Shown in pieces: positions 17,589-26,060 of a DNA stretch of 44,325 bases; the stretch's first letter is position 1, and the number at the start of each line of letters is the position of its first letter. The DNA lies in contig JAKVAQ010000034.1 in the NCBI GenBank assembly GCA_022447665.1, forward strand, positions 19,203 through 63,527. Reading direction: 5' to 3'. Under the pieces are notes generated by a model, which made no database searches, had not been told where the DNA came from, and saw nothing but the letters and a program-made list of their open reading frames with translations. Source of the stretch: Crocinitomicaceae bacterium. Lineage in GTDB: Bacteria; Bacteroidota; Bacteroidia; Flavobacteriales_D; Crocinitomicaceae. Position numbers and translations under genes: made by a program.

Positions 17589-19055
17589 TTAATTCTTTTT
17601 CCAATAATAAGGCGTAAGAAGCAGCGCCACTGTAAAGAGTTCTAAACGACCGAATAGCATTAAAAAGGAGAGTACCCATTTACCAGGGCTTGCTATTTCA
17701 GCAAAACTTCCTGAAGGTCCAACATCACTTAGTCCAGGTCCAACATTACCTAAACATGTGGCAACAGAAGAAAGAGCAACTTCAAATGAAGAACCAAATG
17801 CAGTGAGGAGAATAGAACCAACCGTGAATATGAGTAAGTAGAGAAAAATAAATGCGAGTAAGTTGTATATAATCGTGTTTGAAACCGGTTGTTTATTCAG
17901 GTAAACAGGCAAAACGGCCCTTGGGTGGAGACGTTTCTTGAATTCCAAAAATCCATTTTTCATTAAAATAACGATCCTGACAATTTTGATTCCTCCTGAA
18001 GTTGAGCCAGCACTTGCACCTGAAAAAAGAAGAAGAAAGAACGCTAAAGTGGCTAAAGATCCCCACATGGTATAATCTTCAGTGGCATAACCGGTGGTAG
18101 TAATCATACTTACTACTTGAAAAAGCGTTTGCCTAAATGACTCATAAAGACCTTGTCCTGTCTCTGTCCATACGATTGGAGTAATTATTGCTACCAATCC
18201 AATTACGGCAATAACATACCATTTAAACTCGTCGTTTTTCCAGAATTTTTCGAACTTACCTTTGAAACCAAAATAGAGTAGGGTAAAGTTGGTTCCAGCC
18301 AAGAACATGAATATAACAATTACGTATTCTATCCATTGATTGTCAAAAGCTCCCACACTGGCCTGTTTGGTTGAAAATCCTCCAGTCGAATTTGTTGTTA
18401 ATGAATGGTTAATCGCGTCAAAGAAATTCATTCCAAGACACATTAGTATAATCATTTCACTTAAGGTTAATAGAAGATAAATCCCCCATAAACGCAATGC
18501 TGTTTCTTTGATGCGCGGATGAATTTTATCTTTCGTAGGGCCGGGAGCCTCCGCTACAAATAGCTCCATTCCGCCAATGCCCAGTAACGGAAGTACTGCA
18601 ATTGTTAATACAATAATACCCATGCCACCAATCCATTGCGTCATGCTTCGCCAAAAGAGAAGACCATGAGGTAATGATTCTATATCCGTTAAAATAGTGG
18701 CTCCAGTAGTCGATAATCCAGACATTGTCTCGAAGAAGGAATCGGTAACTGTTGTAATATAGTCGCTAAAAAGGTAAGGCATCATTCCAAATACTGCCAT
18801 GGATAACCAGCCAACGGTTACAATAAAGTATCCATCCCTTTTCTTGATTTCCGCATCTTTACTTCCTTTAGAGAAGAACTTCATAAGTCCCCCAATTGTC
18901 AGGGTAACAGAACTAGAAATAATAAAAGGAATTAAATCATCCTCTCCGTAATATGCAGCAAAACCAATCGAAGGAAGCATTAAAATCCCCATTATAAGGA
19001 TAAGGCTGCCGATAACATTCAGCGAAACACTAGCTTTGATGAGAGGTTTCTTCAT
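17589..19055 (-). CDS. trkH: Trk system potassium uptake protein TrkH
   Basis: This 488-residue polytopic membrane protein carries all four pore-loop signatures of the Trk/Ktr/HKT superfamily: GLSTTGATIL, NSTGGFSTK, TTTGYATED and TCLGNVGPG. Each contributes backbone to the K+ selectivity filter. The N-terminal pair of membrane segments seen in TrkH-type transporters is present. It works with the cytoplasmic NAD/ATP-binding regulator encoded directly upstream (trkA stop and trkH ATG are adjacent with no gap). The C-terminus TPYYWKKN ends shortly after the last helix. Confidence 0.95.
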   Translation of the reverse strand: MKKPLIKASVSLNVIGSLILIMGILMLPSIGFAAYYGEDDLIPFIISSSVTLTIGGLMKFFSKGSKDAEIKKRDGYFIVTVGWLSMAVFGMMPYLFSDYITTVTDSFFETMSGLSTTGATILTDIESLPHGLLFWRSMTQWIGGMGIIVLTIAVLPLLGIGGMELFVAEAPGPTKDKIHPRIKETALRLWGIYLLLTLSEMIILMCLGMNFFDAINHSLTTNSTGGFSTKQASVGAFDNQWIEYVIVIFMFLAGTNFTLLYFGFKGKFEKFWKNDEFKWYVIAVIGLVAIITPIVWTETGQGLYESFRQTLFQVVSMITTTGYATEDYTMWGSLATLAFFLLLFSGASAGSTSGGIKIVRIVILMKNGFLEFKKRLHPRAVLPVYLNKQPVSNTIIYNLLAFIFLYLLIFTVGSILLTAFGSSFEVALSSVATCLGNVGPGLSDVGPSGSFAEIASPGKWVLSFLMLFGRLELFTVALLLTPYYWKKN

Positions 19056-20396
19056 TTATAGGAATACTTTTTCCACTGATTGTATACATTCATTTAAGCT
19101 GAATACAACCACTTTATCGCCTGCTAAAATCTGAAAATCCCCAAAAGGTATATATCCTTCATGACCTCTAACCACACCTGCAACAGTACAACCACTAGGG
19201 ATTTTAGAATTCGCAATGGTGTTTTTAGTGATCTGTGAGCCAGGTTTAACCGTAAATTCAATGATCTCTGCATCCACTCCGTGAAGCGCAGCTACAGCAT
19301 CAACATGTCCTTTTCGAACGAACTTGAATATGTTTCCCGCAGCAATGATTTTTTTATTGATCAGTGCGTCAATGCCTATTCGTTGAGAAAGATGGATGTA
19401 ATCAATGTTTTCAACACGAGCAATCGTCTTTTTAACGTTATGGTTTTTCGCTACTAACGATGAAATGATATTGGATTCTGAATCACCAGTAACCGCAATA
19501 AACGCGTCCATATCCGCCAAACCTTCTTCTTCAAGTGCATTAACATCTCTACCGTCTGCGTTTAGAACAAGTGTATTTTTAAGTTTACCAGCGATTTCTT
19601 CGCAAAGTACTCTGTTTCGCTCTACCAAGGTTACGTTGTATTCATCCTGCAGCTTTTCTGCTACGAGTATTCCAATACTTGACCCACCAAGGATCATTAC
19701 GTTCTCTATGTTAAATGTTTTTTGTCCGCTTAACTCAGTAATAACCGGTAAGGAAGCTTCGTCTGATATGAAGTAAACCGTATCTCCTTCATGAATAATC
19801 GTATCGGCTTTGATGATACTGGTCTCATGATTTCTGCTCAGCGCTATAGGTCTAAACTGCAGGTCAGGGTTCAAATGAGCACTTTCTTTTACCGTTTTAT
19901 TAATAATAGGGGAGTCGTGCGTAGTGACAATGCCTACAACGCGCAATTTTCCCGATTCAAACTCACATTCATCAGTAAAAAGCGAATGCTCCACTAATAG
20001 CTTAATTTCGTTTGCCGCGAGTTCCATAGGAGAGATAATTTCATCTATTCCCATTCCTTGAAAGAGTTTCGCCTCATTTTCATGTGTGAATTCAGGAGAA
20101 TTAATTCGTGCAATAACTCTTTTCGCCCCAAACTTTTTTCCAAGGACTCCAATAAGAAGATTTGTTTCTTCAGAGGAGGTAACCGCAATTAAGAGTTCAC
20201 ATGATTCGACTTGTGCTTCTTGTAGAACAGAAGGTAACTTGGCGTCGCCGTAAATTGCATAAATATCCAATTGAGACTGAACGTAGTTCAGACGTTCTTG
20301 GTTCTCGTCAATAACATAGATGTCTTGCGATTCGCTCGCTAGCATCTTAGCCAAATGGTATCCGACAGCTCCCGCTCCGGTAATTATAATTTTCAT
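19056..20396 (-). CDS. trkA: Trk system potassium transporter regulatory subunit TrkA
   Basis: This 446-residue cytoplasmic protein is built from two RCK units in tandem. The first Rossmann motif is GAGAVGYHLAKML with acidic VIDE; the second is GGSSIGILVAEKL with LVERN. Each is followed by a TrkA-C type domain (about residues 145-225 and 360-446). It gates TrkH in response to nucleotides. A perfect -7 element lies 19-26 bases upstream, inside the gap to the next gene, so trkAH probably forms its own two-gene operon. Confidence 0.95.
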   Translation of the reverse strand: MKIIITGAGAVGYHLAKMLASESQDIYVIDENQERLNYVQSQLDIYAIYGDAKLPSVLQEAQVESCELLIAVTSSEETNLLIGVLGKKFGAKRVIARINSPEFTHENEAKLFQGMGIDEIISPMELAANEIKLLVEHSLFTDECEFESGKLRVVGIVTTHDSPIINKTVKESAHLNPDLQFRPIALSRNHETSIIKADTIIHEGDTVYFISDEASLPVITELSGQKTFNIENVMILGGSSIGILVAEKLQDEYNVTLVERNRVLCEEIAGKLKNTLVLNADGRDVNALEEEGLADMDAFIAVTGDSESNIISSLVAKNHNVKKTIARVENIDYIHLSQRIGIDALINKKIIAAGNIFKFVRKGHVDAVAALHGVDAEIIEFTVKPGSQITKNTIANSKIPSGCTVAGVVRGHEGYIPFGDFQILAGDKVVVFSLNECIQSVEKVFL

Positions 20397-20414
20397 TCAA
20401 GTAGAAACTTATTG

Positions 20415-20422
20415 CAAATATA
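20415..20422 (-). promoter_or_regulatory. -7 promoter element for trkAH
   Basis: The minus strand reads TATATTTG, an exact TAnnTTTG, 18 bases before the trkA ATG. No clear -33 TTTG was found at 19 bases. It separates trkAH from the lipoprotein/kelch operon on the same strand. Confidence 0.5.
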
Positions 20423-20440
20423 AGAAGGAAGGCGCTTATT

Positions 20441-20878
20441 TTAATCTAAAACGCCTAAACTATCGAGCTCATTTTTAGTCAGCGAAGGCGGGAAAAAACC
20501 TTGTTCAAGCTTGTAAATTACAAAAGACGCTGTGGTCTGGGCCTTCATATCACTAGAGAACCCCTTTTTACCGGGAATTGCAGGTATGTTTGTTTGTCTT
20601 ATAAATGTGCTTGAATCATCTAAAATCAGATATCCCCAGGAATCATCTTCATTTTGAAAAGTTGAATAAGTATACTGACCATTGTAGTCGTGTTCAATGG
20701 GAGAAGAAATATCAATAAATTCTGTTGAGTCAAATTCTTTTTCTACCACATTTGTCTCAATACTAGAAGAATCAGATGAAGTTTCTGTGGATTCATTTTC
20801 TTTCCTTGCTCCACACCCAGCAAGGATTATTGAACTAACTATTGCTGTAAAAGCAAATCTTGTAGACTTCTTTCTCAT
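20441..20878 (-). CDS. Small lipoprotein of unknown function overlapping a kelch gene
   Basis: The protein has 145 residues from ATG 20878 (MRKKSTRF). Other in-frame ATGs at 20884 and 20899 are possible. A lipoprotein signal peptide ends in IILAGCG, with the lipidated Cys in the lipobox. A Ser/Thr/Glu-rich linker (ENESTETSSDSSSIET) follows, then a domain of about 95 residues with YTYSTFQNEDDSWGYLI. That domain resembles no family I can name. The gene start lies 44 bases inside the preceding kelch gene in another frame, so one stretch encodes both the last strand of a T9SS domain and this signal peptide. The overlap suggests coupled expression with the kelch genes. Confidence 0.75.
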   Translation of the reverse strand: MRKKSTRFAFTAIVSSIILAGCGARKENESTETSSDSSSIETNVVEKEFDSTEFIDISSPIEHDYNGQYTYSTFQNEDDSWGYLILDDSSTFIRQTNIPAIPGKKGFSSDMKAQTTASFVIYKLEQGFFPPSLTKNELDSLGVLD

Positions 20879-22034
20879 TTCCATTTTGAATTTCAACAAA
20901 ATAATAACCAGGACTTAGATTTCTGAAGTCAAGTCTGGCTCCATTACCAACATAAGCGTCCATAACTACAGGTATATTTCGTCCATTTACATCAAATACG
21001 TTTACAAATTCAGGATTGTTCTCTGGAAGATCAATGACTAGATAATCTGTTGTTGGGTTGGGATAAGGTGCAAAGAGTTCTGTATTGTAAGCATCGCTTG
21101 AAAGAACGTAGCTATACTCATAGAAGTCATCATAATATTGCCCATTGTATCCACCTCCTACGAATATTCGATTGTCCACTACAAATGCAATAGATTGTGA
21201 TCGTCCAGCACCCTCAAAATCTGTCTTTTGTGCCCATACATCACCAAAATAATTGTACTCCCAAACATCATCTTTGTATTCGAAGGCGTTGTCTTCACCA
21301 AGTGCTATGTAAGCATTAGGAAATACTCCAAATCCTACCGCGCCATGCCGAGGGGTGCCAGGAAAATCAGCTTTTTGCGTCCAGGAATCAGCAATTGGAT
21401 CATATTCCCAGAAATCAACCAAGTATCCTGTGCTACCAACTCCAGTTCCTACATAACCTTTTCCTCCCATTCGGTAGCCAACTGCATCTCTCCGTTTTTC
21501 ACCACCAAAGTCGCTTAACTGCGTCCAAGTATTGAGGTAAGGTTCATATTTCCAAAAATCATGTCTTAATCCAAATTGATCTATACCTGTTCCAACAAAA
21601 ATTGTAGAATCAATTGAGAAACCGATTGCTTCTCTTCTTGCTGTTCCTGAGAAATCAGCCATTTGCGACCATGACTCAGTCTCTGGGTCGTATTGCCAAA
21701 AATCTTTAAAGAATTCTACAGAACCACCTCCAAGTCCAACATATGCTTTTCCATTTGCAGACATCGCGACTCCAGAAGCCCTGCCCAATCCCATTCCAGC
21801 ATCACCACCAATTTTTTCTTCATTATCCCAATCGTCCTGCTCTAAATCGTAGGAGTACATGGTTCTTTTGAATTCAAAGAAATCGGCTCCCCCAACAACA
21901 TAACCTTCTCCATTCAATTCAAAAGCCATCATTGCAGTTCTCGGTGGACCATTGATAGAATCTCTGTAAATCCAGTAATCTTGGGCATGGGAAACGCCTG
22001 AAATTAGAACCAAAAAGAGCATCAAATTTTTCAT
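20835..22034 (-). CDS. Kelch-propeller secreted protein with T9SS sorting domain (third of three)
   Basis: This 399-residue protein has a signal peptide (MKNLMLFLVLISGVSHAQ) and about six kelch-like blades with the pattern DFWEYDPxxDSWTQKADFPG, R, and a GYVGTG strand. A T9SS type A sorting domain follows from APYPNPTTDYLVIDLP, with FDVNGR and LSPGYYFVEI. The end, EVYKICFYSNS, is slightly unusual for this domain and is encoded by the segment shared with the downstream lipoprotein gene. The start overlaps the stop of the preceding kelch gene by 4 bases (ATGA). It should be an exported surface propeller; ligand unknown. Confidence 0.9.
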   Translation of the reverse strand: MKNLMLFLVLISGVSHAQDYWIYRDSINGPPRTAMMAFELNGEGYVVGGADFFEFKRTMYSYDLEQDDWDNEEKIGGDAGMGLGRASGVAMSANGKAYVGLGGGSVEFFKDFWQYDPETESWSQMADFSGTARREAIGFSIDSTIFVGTGIDQFGLRHDFWKYEPYLNTWTQLSDFGGEKRRDAVGYRMGGKGYVGTGVGSTGYLVDFWEYDPIADSWTQKADFPGTPRHGAVGFGVFPNAYIALGEDNAFEYKDDVWEYNYFGDVWAQKTDFEGAGRSQSIAFVVDNRIFVGGGYNGQYYDDFYEYSYVLSSDAYNTELFAPYPNPTTDYLVIDLPENNPEFVNVFDVNGRNIPVVMDAYVGNGARLDFRNLSPGYYFVEIQNGNEKEVYKICFYSNS

Positions 22035-23245
22035 TCGAACATAAGGGTTTTGGTTACGGTCACTTCCTGTTCAGGGTTTGATAGAATCAAGGTATAATAG
22101 CCTGAAGCCATATTATTTCTCTCTAAGGTCATTGTTTCGCTATCAATAATACCGTTCCAAATTAATTGTCCGCCGGCATTATAGAATGAGAATTGACCAT
22201 TTACTAGTAATGGATCAGCCTCAACAGCAAAGGTCTCCTTTATTGGGTTAGGGTACACCCTTGAGTGGATAAATTTATTTTCATTAGTACTTACAACGCC
22301 TGGAACATAAGCATAGAATGACTTTTTCTTGCCAGTATTTCCTTTTCCAATGCCGGCATAAGCTGTGTCTCCAATTGCAAATGCTACTGCTCCTTTTCTT
22401 CCTGCAGTTGGGAACGGTGCTTTAATGTTCCACGAGTCTGTGAATGGATTATACTCCCAAAGCTCATTTTTGAATCCTCCATCAGTACCAAAAACTACAA
22501 AACCTCTTTGACCTAGTGTGAAGGTGCTCGCAGCTCCTCTTTCCGAACCTGGGAGGTCTGCTTTTGAGCTCCAGACAAAAGTAGTTGGATCGTACTCCCA
22601 CCAATCTCTTCTGAAAATATCATAATCAACTCCCATTCCTACGTAAGCTTTTCCTTCAACTACAAAACTTGAAAGTTGGTATCTAACGCTACCAGGAAAT
22701 GAAGTTCTTGCAGTCCATGTATCGAGATCAGGATCATATTCCCATAGATCAAATACATAATTGCTTGGCCCTATTTTACCGGCACAGATAAATCCTTTAT
22801 CGTCAATTGCAAAACCTGTTGCATGATATACACCGAATCCGCCACCACCAGGGTAGTCAGCCTTTTGTGTCCAGGAGTTTAAGTCTGGATTATATTCCCA
22901 GAAATCATCTAAAATGGTACCTAATGAGGCAACATCATTATCTACACCAGTTCCAATATAACCTTTATCTTCAATAGCAAAACCAACGGCATTTCTTCGT
23001 ACAGAAGCTGGCATATCAGACATTTGTGACCAAGAATTTGTTGAGGGATCAAAACGCCATAAATCTGCGTGAACTACCTCTGCAGTATCTGTTCCTGTTC
23101 CAACATAACCATAATCTCCAATAGAAAATGAAACAGCTCTTTCTCTCTTTAATGCGCCAAAATCAGCGCGTTTCTCCCAAGTATTGTCTTGACCAAAACT
23201 GCTGAAGAGTAGAATAAAACTAAAAAAGGTTAGTAGGTATTTCAT
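22031..23245 (-). CDS. Kelch-propeller secreted protein with T9SS sorting domain (second of three)
   Basis: This 404-residue paralogue of its two neighbours has a signal peptide (MKYLLTFFSFILLFSSFGQ). Six kelch-like blades follow, with repeated LWEYDPDLDTWTARTSFPGS and GYVGTG-type strands. The type A sorting domain starts at SRVYPNPIKETFAVEAD, has FYNAGGQLIWNG and ends VTKTLMFE, close to the canonical form. It overlaps the preceding gene by 1 base and the next by 4, so the three genes are translationally coupled. Confidence 0.92.
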   Translation of the reverse strand: MKYLLTFFSFILLFSSFGQDNTWEKRADFGALKRERAVSFSIGDYGYVGTGTDTAEVVHADLWRFDPSTNSWSQMSDMPASVRRNAVGFAIEDKGYIGTGVDNDVASLGTILDDFWEYNPDLNSWTQKADYPGGGGFGVYHATGFAIDDKGFICAGKIGPSNYVFDLWEYDPDLDTWTARTSFPGSVRYQLSSFVVEGKAYVGMGVDYDIFRRDWWEYDPTTFVWSSKADLPGSERGAASTFTLGQRGFVVFGTDGGFKNELWEYNPFTDSWNIKAPFPTAGRKGAVAFAIGDTAYAGIGKGNTGKKKSFYAYVPGVVSTNENKFIHSRVYPNPIKETFAVEADPLLVNGQFSFYNAGGQLIWNGIIDSETMTLERNNMASGYYTLILSNPEQEVTVTKTLMFE

Positions 23246-24462
23246 TATTGGAAAATTATCTTTCCTTTTTCTAGGATACGGTTGTTTAATGAAATATGAT
23301 ACACATAAAGTCCGCTGCCTGAAGCGGGTCTATTAATTTGCTCGATGTTTGATTGTATTTTTTTATCGGAAATCAAAGCTCCAGCTATGTTATATACTTG
23401 AATTCTTAGATTCTCTATATCTACATTTTCAGTGATTGATTCAACGACGATATTCGTATGTTCAATTGCGGGATTTGGGTAGAAATTAACATCTAAATAA
23501 TCTCGTGTTGCATTGTTGAGTGATAAAGTTTGGTCGAATACCCAAAGGTCTCGGAAGTTAATTCCATTCGTTCCAACTCCACAATAGGCATGATCCTTAA
23601 TCACAAAGGACACAAGGTATCTACACGCTGTTCCGCCAAAGTCTTCTATTTGAATCCAGGTATCCGATGCTGGCTCATATTCCCAGAAATCACCATAATT
23701 TGTTCCACTTGAATAGTTGTCTCCTGTTCCAATATAACCTTTACCCCTTACTGAAAAACCACAACCCTCTTGACGTGGAATAGTTCCTACATTTGCTCTT
23801 GGAATCCAGGTGTCGGTTGCTGGGATATAAGCGTAAAAGTCAGTGGTTCCGCCCCATACGTTGCCCGTACCAACGTATCCTGTGTCTCCGATTGCAAAAG
23901 CACAAGCTGAATTCCGCTCTGCTTCTGGGAAATCTGCTTTTGCTGTCCATGAGTCCGTGCTACGATCGTAGGCATAAAATTCGTTTGACCCTGTAGAGTA
24001 AACCTGTCCCGTGCCCACATAACCAATATTGTCTATTACGAATGATATAGCGCCACGCCTTACCTGACCAGGAAAGTCTGCTTTTGCAGTCCAAGTATTC
24101 GCAATCGGATCAAATTCCCAGAGGTCACGCTCATAGGCGCTGAATTCGTTTCTTCCTGTTCCAACGTAGGCTTTTGAGCCGATTTTAAAACTGATTGTAT
24201 GGTATCGCAGACCTCCACCAAAATCTGCCTTTTGGCACCATGAGTTAGAGGCAGGATCGTATTCCCAAAAATCAGAATATAGGATGTTTCCAAGGGGTCC
24301 CGAGTTTATGTGTCCTAGACTAACATAACCCTTGTTTCCAATGGCGAAAGACGCACATCTGTGTCGCGCTGTGCCCCCGAAATTAGCTTTTTGTGTCCAA
24401 GCACTGGGTTGCGCTAATAGGGTTGTAGGGAGAAACAGAAAAAGCAGGCTTAACAATTTCAT
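23245..24462 (-). CDS. Kelch-propeller secreted protein with T9SS sorting domain (first of three)
   Basis: ATG 24462 is chosen because it begins a clean signal peptide (MKLLSLLFLFLPTTLLAQ). It also gives 405 residues, matching the 399 and 404 of the two paralogues; the frame stays open upstream to 24543 but that part is not signal-like. Six kelch blades (for example DFWEYDPASNSWCQKADFGG and KAYVGTGR) form a probable closed propeller. The C-terminal type A sorting domain begins NFYPNPAIEHTNIVVES and ends NRILEKGKIIFQ. It is the promoter-proximal gene of the kelch-kelch-kelch-lipoprotein set and is divergent from pepD. Confidence 0.92.
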   Translation of the reverse strand: MKLLSLLFLFLPTTLLAQPSAWTQKANFGGTARHRCASFAIGNKGYVSLGHINSGPLGNILYSDFWEYDPASNSWCQKADFGGGLRYHTISFKIGSKAYVGTGRNEFSAYERDLWEFDPIANTWTAKADFPGQVRRGAISFVIDNIGYVGTGQVYSTGSNEFYAYDRSTDSWTAKADFPEAERNSACAFAIGDTGYVGTGNVWGGTTDFYAYIPATDTWIPRANVGTIPRQEGCGFSVRGKGYIGTGDNYSSGTNYGDFWEYEPASDTWIQIEDFGGTACRYLVSFVIKDHAYCGVGTNGINFRDLWVFDQTLSLNNATRDYLDVNFYPNPAIEHTNIVVESITENVDIENLRIQVYNIAGALISDKKIQSNIEQINRPASGSGLYVYHISLNNRILEKGKIIFQ

Positions 24463-24563
24463 AACATGAAATTTACATAGAAAAATCAGTATATGAAATT
24501 GATGGATTGTTTTACTGTACCGTTCCAAATGTTCAAAAGCCATTAAATTTGGGGGATTCTTAG

Positions 24564-24571
24564 TATCTTTG
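24564..24571 (+). promoter_or_regulatory. -7 promoter element for pepD
   Basis: TATCTTTG is an exact TAnnTTTG, 31 bases before the pepD ATG. A TTTG at 24548-24551 is only 12 bases upstream, too close to be its -33 partner, so only the -7 element is proposed. Confidence 0.5.
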
Positions 24572-24602
24572 TATTCTATTTTTTGTTGATAAAATCAGTT
24601 TC

Positions 24603-26060
24603 ATGAGTGTAAGAGAGTTAGCCCCAAAAGTTGTTTGGAATCATTTTGAAGATTTAAATGCTGTTCCTAGACCTTCTAAAAAAGAAGAACGAATCAGACA
24701 ATTTATGATTGATTTTGGAAAGCGCCTTAATCTAGAAGTATTGGAAGATGCTATCGGTAATGTAATTATCAAAAAACCAGCATCTCCAGGAATGGAGGAT
24801 AGAGAAACGGTAATACTCCAGAGCCATATTGATATGGTACATCAGAAGAATTTAGATACCGTTTTTGATTTTGACAAAGAAGGCATCAGGTCGTTTGTTG
24901 ATGGAGAGTGGGTAAAAGCTGATGGTACTACTTTAGGCGCCGATAACGGTATGGGAGTAGCGGCTTCAATGGCTGTTCTAAGCTCATCTGATATTACTCA
25001 CCCAGCTGTAGAAGCGCTGTTTACGATTGATGAGGAAACAGGAATGACGGGAGCGAAGGAATTAGACGGCTCATTACTTTCAGGAAAGATTCTTTTAAAC
25101 TTGGACACTGAAGATGATGACGAATTTTCAATTGGATGTGCGGGTGGAATAGATACGAATACAGCTTATAAGTATGAAACGGAATTAGTTGGATCAGGAA
25201 AAGAAGGTGTAAGAATAAAAATAAGAGGATTAAAGGGTGGGCACTCAGGAATGGACATTATTCTAGGAAGAGGTAATGCTAATCTACTATTGAATAGACT
25301 TGTATTTGAAATCAATGATTCAATAGATGCGAGATATGTACAATTTAACGGGGGAGGCTTAAGAAATGCAATTCCTCGTGAGAGTGAATGTACTCTTAGT
25401 ATTGATAAATCCGAGTGGGGAACTTTCGAGAATTTATATTCATCTTTATCAGAAGAGTTAATGAATGAATATAAAAACACGGAACCTGACTTTTCGATTA
25501 CAATGGAAAAGGTTGATTTAGGTGAAGTTTCTCTGAGCAAGGAGGAGCATGATAAAATTTCTAGAACGATTTATACCGTGCCTAATGGGGTATGGAGGAT
25601 GTCTGAGAATATTGAAGGATTGGTGGAGACCTCTTCATCATTAGCAAGTGTTTCTATTGAAAACGGAATATTTCAGTCCAAATCATTGCAGCGTTCAATG
25701 GGTGAGCGCGGAAAAAGAGATATAGCTGCTGCAGTAAGAGCTACCTTTGAACTATTAGGTGCCGAAGTGGAGCAAAGCGGTGATTACCCTGGTTGGGAAC
25801 CAAATCCTAACTCAAAGATCTTGAGTGTGTTGGAAAATAAATACGAAGAGCTATTCAATGAAAAACCGCACGTAGCCGCATGCCATGCAGGTCTAGAGTG
25901 TGGAATTTTAGGTAAGCATTTACCAGGTTGTGATATGATTTCTTTTGGGCCTACAATCCGAAACCCTCATTCTCCGGATGAAAAGGTAAATATTGCTTCG
26001 GTAAATAAGTTTTGGAACTTCTTAACCGCAGTACTTGAAGATACTCCTTCTAAGAATTAA
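24603..26060 (+). CDS. pepD: Aminoacyl-histidine dipeptidase (Xaa-His dipeptidase, M20C)
   Basis: This 485-residue cytosolic zinc dipeptidase is of typical PepD length. Metal and catalytic motifs run in order: LQSHIDMVHQK (His ligand and catalytic Asp), TLGADNGMGVAA (bridging Asp), TIDEETGMTGA (catalytic Glu and Glu ligand), LNLDTEDDDEFSIGCAGG (Asp ligand) and ISFGPTIRNPHSPDEKV (last His). GLKGGHSGMDI marks the lid domain. It would hydrolyse dipeptides such as beta-Ala-His and other Xaa-His. Its TAA overlaps the convergent esterase stop codon, leaving no room for a terminator between them. Confidence 0.95.
   Translation: MSVRELAPKVVWNHFEDLNAVPRPSKKEERIRQFMIDFGKRLNLEVLEDAIGNVIIKKPASPGMEDRETVILQSHIDMVHQKNLDTVFDFDKEGIRSFVDGEWVKADGTTLGADNGMGVAASMAVLSSSDITHPAVEALFTIDEETGMTGAKELDGSLLSGKILLNLDTEDDDEFSIGCAGGIDTNTAYKYETELVGSGKEGVRIKIRGLKGGHSGMDIILGRGNANLLLNRLVFEINDSIDARYVQFNGGGLRNAIPRESECTLSIDKSEWGTFENLYSSLSEELMNEYKNTEPDFSITMEKVDLGEVSLSKEEHDKISRTIYTVPNGVWRMSENIEGLVETSSSLASVSIENGIFQSKSLQRSMGERGKRDIAAAVRATFELLGAEVEQSGDYPGWEPNPNSKILSVLENKYEELFNEKPHVAACHAGLECGILGKHLPGCDMISFGPTIRNPHSPDEKVNIASVNKFWNFLTAVLEDTPSKN

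Noticed and set aside
20835-24462. Recent triplication of the kelch genes by gene conversion.
   Set aside because: The three proteins differ throughout, including blade loops and signal peptides, so the duplications look old.
24463-24543. Upstream 27-residue extension of the first kelch protein (MAFEHLERYSK...).
   Set aside because: The internal ATG at 24462 begins a clear signal peptide and gives the same length as the two paralogues.
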